Assembly (NCBI GenBank): GCA_013396995.1
Contig: VWZP01007503.1
Coordinates: 283,486-347,485 of the forward strand
DNA: 64,000 nucleotides
From: Dicaeum eximium
Lineage: Eukaryota > Chordata > Aves > Passeriformes > Dicaeidae
Direction of reading: 5' to 3'
Part shown: piece by piece, positions 60,937 through 64,000 of the stretch
How positions within the stretch are numbered: the stretch's first letter is position 1
How the letters are laid out: each line of letters begins with the position of its first letter
Made by a program: the position numbers and the translations under genes
Notes under the pieces: generated by a model
Seen by the model: the letters and a program-made list of their open reading frames with translations, nothing else
What the model was told of the DNA's origin: nothing
Databases searched by the model: none

Positions 60937-61457
60937 TGTCATGGTTTAAGCCCAGCTGGCAATTAAGTGCCATGCAGGCAGTAGCTCACCTTTTTCTCCA
61001 GTTGGAAGGGAAGAAGGTAAGACCCATAGGTGGAGATAAAAAGAGTTTAACAACTGAAACAGAATATAATACAATAATAATAGTTGTAATGAAAAGGGGG
61101 ACAGCAGAAAAGAGAGAAATAAAACAAAGAAATAAAACCCCAAGTGATGCACAAAGCAATATTTCACCACCCACTGACTGATGCCCAGACAATCCCTGAG
61201 CAGGGATAGGCTCCTCCTGGCCAATTTCTCCCAATTTTATATATGATTATGATACTCTGTGGTATGGGATAGCTCTTCAGGCAGCTGGGGTCAGCTGTCC
61301 TGTTTGTATCCCGTCACAACTTCTTTTGCACCTCCAGCCTGCACACTGCTTAGCAATAAAACATCAGTGTGTTATCAACATTATTTGTATACTAAACCCA
61401 AAAGGCAGCACTGTACCGGCCACTAGGAAGAAAATTATCCCAGTCAAAATCAGGAGA
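60937..61457 (-). mobile_element. Solo LTR of an avian ERVL-type endogenous retrovirus
   Basis: The segment starts TGTCATGGTTTAAGCCCAGC and proceeds through CAAGTGATGCACAAAGCAAT, CACCACCCACTGACTGATGC, GGGTCAGCTGTCCTG and ACATCAGTGTGTTATCAACA to TCAGGAGA. I recognise this as a common avian LTR, here about 520 bp and aged. On the minus strand an ATATATAAAA TATA-like motif appears (complement of about 61234-61243), followed by the expected downstream part, so the LTR is probably antisense to PTN. There is no gag, pol or env sequence beside it, which fits loss by LTR-LTR recombination. A clean target-site duplication is not visible. The family name is uncertain. Confidence 0.8.
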
Positions 61458-64000
61458 TCCTTCCTCATTCTTGTCATCAGTCAAGATGACTCATCCTACA
61501 TCAGTCCACAGATTCTGTATCCATAGCTGTGAAAAGACTGGAAATAGCCCTTGAGTTTTCATCAGGAGATGCCCTGAAAGAAGTTGGTAGAAGTTGTATA
61601 TGGCAGGAATGCTGTGTGTTGGGTAACACCCAGCTGGGTGTGACAGTCACGTGGGACTGACCACTTCTGTAGGTACCAGAATTCAGCCAGAGTTCACCCA
61701 CAATTCAGATTTGGCTTGTTTGGATGCTGTGGTCTGTGTGCAAGTCACTCTGCAGTATTTGGGCTCTGGGGGATGCACAGCAGTCTGTGACTGTCGCTGC
61801 ACTGGGGAAGGGCTGAATAAGGCAGCACCTTGTCTGAAACAGTGCTAGCCTTGTGGGGGAAAAAAAAAGGCTTAGGAATAAGCATTAATTCACTATTTAA
61901 TTCCTTATTTGGTGGCAGGATATTCCCTTATGGTAATTAGTACGGTGTTTGTTTAAAAACCATCGTCTCTAGCTCAGCCAGAGGCAACTTTTGCATGAGT
62001 AGACAGCTTAAAATCCAGCAGAGGGCAATGCTGTATTGCACCTATACAGCTACTGCAAATGCATCCACCTCGAGCACCCTTGAGTTATCTTCCCTAATGA
62101 GAAATCATGCATTTAATTCATGGCAGATTATACCAATCTTGTGGTTGGGATTTTGCAATAAAGTCCTGAGGCGTTTCTGGAAGAATCACTCCCATTGGAG
62201 GTAGGTGTGTTGCCAGTGTAAAAATGCACTGATTACACTGCAGGTTTGAGCTGTGCAGAAATAAACTGGTAAAGTCTTGTCATAACTGTTCGCTAAAACT
62301 GTCAAGAGTTAACATCCCTCACCTTTCCTTCTTTCCCTCCTTCTTTCCCCTCCAGTACCTGCCCATTAACTTCAGCTATTGCAGTTTTATTGAGGCCTTT
62401 TGCCTCCGTCGGTATTTCTTGCAAATTCACAAAAATGAAAAATGACAAAGCTCAGTAGTTAAAAGAGACTGTGTTCTTGGGAGACTCATTAAAACTGAAT
62501 TCCTTTTTTACAGAAATTGTAAAAACCATGAATACCATGACACTTTTTTGCTTATTAAACCTCTGGGAAGAAATTAGAAACAAAAGATCAATGGGAAGTA
62601 CCATTTAGAGTTACAAATATATTCAGCTCTCTAATCCCTCATGAAGAGTATAAAGAGCAGCGGAAAGCTTACAAGGTCTGGTGCATTTTAAGACAGCTTC
62701 CATTTCAGAGGTTTATATGACAGTGATTTCATTTGAGGTGGATGGCACTCGTGTTGTCTCAGGATTCGTGTGTGTGTAATTCTGCTGTAGCTGAAGGATC
62801 CAGAGCCCTCGGGAGCTCTTTGCTCTGACAAGGGTCCTCGGGCCCAGAGAGCAGCCCATGAAATTGGTCTTTCAGTCTCACACTAACTCGTCTTTATTAC
62901 CACTATGGCAGCTCACAGTATTAGCACAGTCCCTGGAAAGCTGCTTTTGCCATGCTAGTCTCCAAATTCCTCAGTCAGCAGTAGCAGTAGAGAGTTGCAG
63001 TTAAGTTTATGGGAACAGAAACAAAAAGTGTTCACAAGGGATTCTTTCTCGAGTAAAGCATCTCTTTGAGAAACCTTGTGTACTTTTCCTATCCCCCCAG
63101 GTTAGACAATTCTCTGGAGTAACCTGCAGAGAGGCTTGAAGCACCAAACTGAGAAGGATTTCACTTTAGATGTCCAAAATGTGTATGTGTTTTTATCACA
63201 CTTTGTATTTTTTTTCTTGTTCCTAAGTCCAAACAAATCATCAGTGAATTCCACATCTTGCAAGCCAGTTTGTTCTAGGGCACTAGCCATGCTTATTAGG
63301 ATGCAGGGCAGAGAATCCATTTTCTGTGGTTTGCATATTTGATTATAATTGCAGAGAGCAAAGGAGAGGAGAGGGTGGAGGAGATGAGGATTTGTTTTGG
63401 TGGTGCTTTCCTCTAGGGCAGTAAGGATGGTATGATACTGAGGGAGGATATATTGGAAGGGCAGGAACACAGTTTAAAGCCTTACTAATTTGAACCATGG
63501 GTGATACACCTTTTTTGCATTTAAATGTTGTGTCTTGGAGGATCCAGCTTGTACAAAGAGAAAGTGTTGGAGAAGAGCAGACAGATGCCACCCTTGCTTT
63601 GTCTGAGGGATTCATGCTGCTACTTCTGTCCTGGACAGGCACCACACAGAGATGTCCAGCAAAACACTGTGATTGATGGTTTATTCACCATCATTGTAAA
63701 GAATAGAAAATCAAGAACAAATTAAATTTTAAGTGGTTTAGGACAGTGGATTACATGAGGGAGGTAGTTGTGAGTTTTTCAGTGACAAACCCTACAGTCT
63801 GGGAGCTATAACTAATCTCCAGGCAAACTGTTTTTCTTAATTGATCTGTGCAGAAATGAAGATGACCTAAAATTCAAAGTCTGGAGCCAGTCCCCTCACA
63901 AATTCAGTATGTGTGTAGTGCCCTGAGTGATACAGACTGCCTGCTGTTTTCTAGGAGAGCTGGGGCTCCTGGATCAGAGCTGTAAATCCCATGCTGTACA
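61458..64000 (+). other. PTN: PTN intron 1, last visible part
   Basis: No coding exon is recognised up to the window end, so intron 1 exceeds 37 kb as assembled (about 35.4 kb if the duplicated block is removed). A homeodomain-motif-rich stretch at 61880-62170 is listed separately. Short open frames on both strands (for example 63102-63645 minus) show no domain. Confidence 0.55.
61880..62170. promoter_or_regulatory. Candidate homeodomain/POU-rich non-coding element
   Basis: In about 290 bp there are many AT-rich homeodomain cores (GCATTAATTC, TATTTAATTCC, GGTAATTAGTACG, CCTAATGAG, GCATTTAATTCATGG) and an octamer-like CTGCAAATGCAT. The sequence is not a simple repeat and keeps a few CpG sites (TACGGTG, CATCGTC, CTCGAGC). 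This texture is typical of deeply conserved developmental enhancers. It needs alignment to be believed. Confidence 0.3.

Noticed and set aside
1..64000. CRISPR array, tRNA, rRNA, prokaryotic operon or intact mobile-element genes
   Set aside because: I found no spaced direct repeats, no cloverleaf with A/B boxes, no ribosome-binding-site/gene tandem arrangement, and no reverse transcriptase or transposase frame on either strand.

Overview
The window is vertebrate nuclear DNA, most likely from a bird. Coding density is almost nil, splice signals are present, and the recognisable interspersed repeats are two CR1 LINE 3' ends, an ERVL-type solo LTR that I recognise from avian genomes, and an old MIR-like SINE. 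There are no operons, bacterial genes, CRISPR arrays or tRNA/rRNA genes. The species cannot be fixed from the sequence alone.

Layout: bases 1-573 are the last intron of a diacylglycerol kinase gene. Bases 574-690 are its terminal coding exon (38 codons plus stop), which ends in the PDZ ligand ETAV. I assign it to DGKI (DGK-iota). After its 3' UTR comes about 25 kb of non-coding DNA. This holds a CR1 fragment (4193-4312), a 34-base assembly gap in a poly-T run (8197-8230), a (TGGAA)n array (9058-9133), a MIR relic (9890-10028), an AT dinucleotide array (10863-10923) and a longer CR1 3' end (15356-15744). At 26.3-27.4 kb lies a strong CpG island with a TATA box at 26745-26752 and a good splice donor at 26910, which is the look of a promoter with a non-coding leader exon. 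In vertebrates the gene that follows DGKI on the same strand is PTN (pleiotrophin), whose first exon is non-coding and whose first intron is very long. I therefore read 26776-26909 as PTN exon 1 and everything from 26910 to the window end as PTN intron 1. I found no PTN coding exon here.

The intron holds AT- and T-rich simple repeats, a solo LTR (60937-61457) and several stretches that look like candidate regulatory elements because of local CpG retention or homeodomain/TCF-like motif density. It also holds a 1,663-bp block present twice in tandem (45757-47419 and 47421-49083), separated by exactly one N. The copies differ at only three positions that I noticed, so this is most likely an assembly artefact.

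DGKI and PTN are not known to act together. Their adjacency matches the ancient paralogous block that also gave DGKZ-MDK. I see no convincing undescribed system. The most useful observations are the false duplication, the TEAD/MCAT-like pentamer array upstream of the promoter, and the CpG-retaining intronic patch near 43.5 kb.
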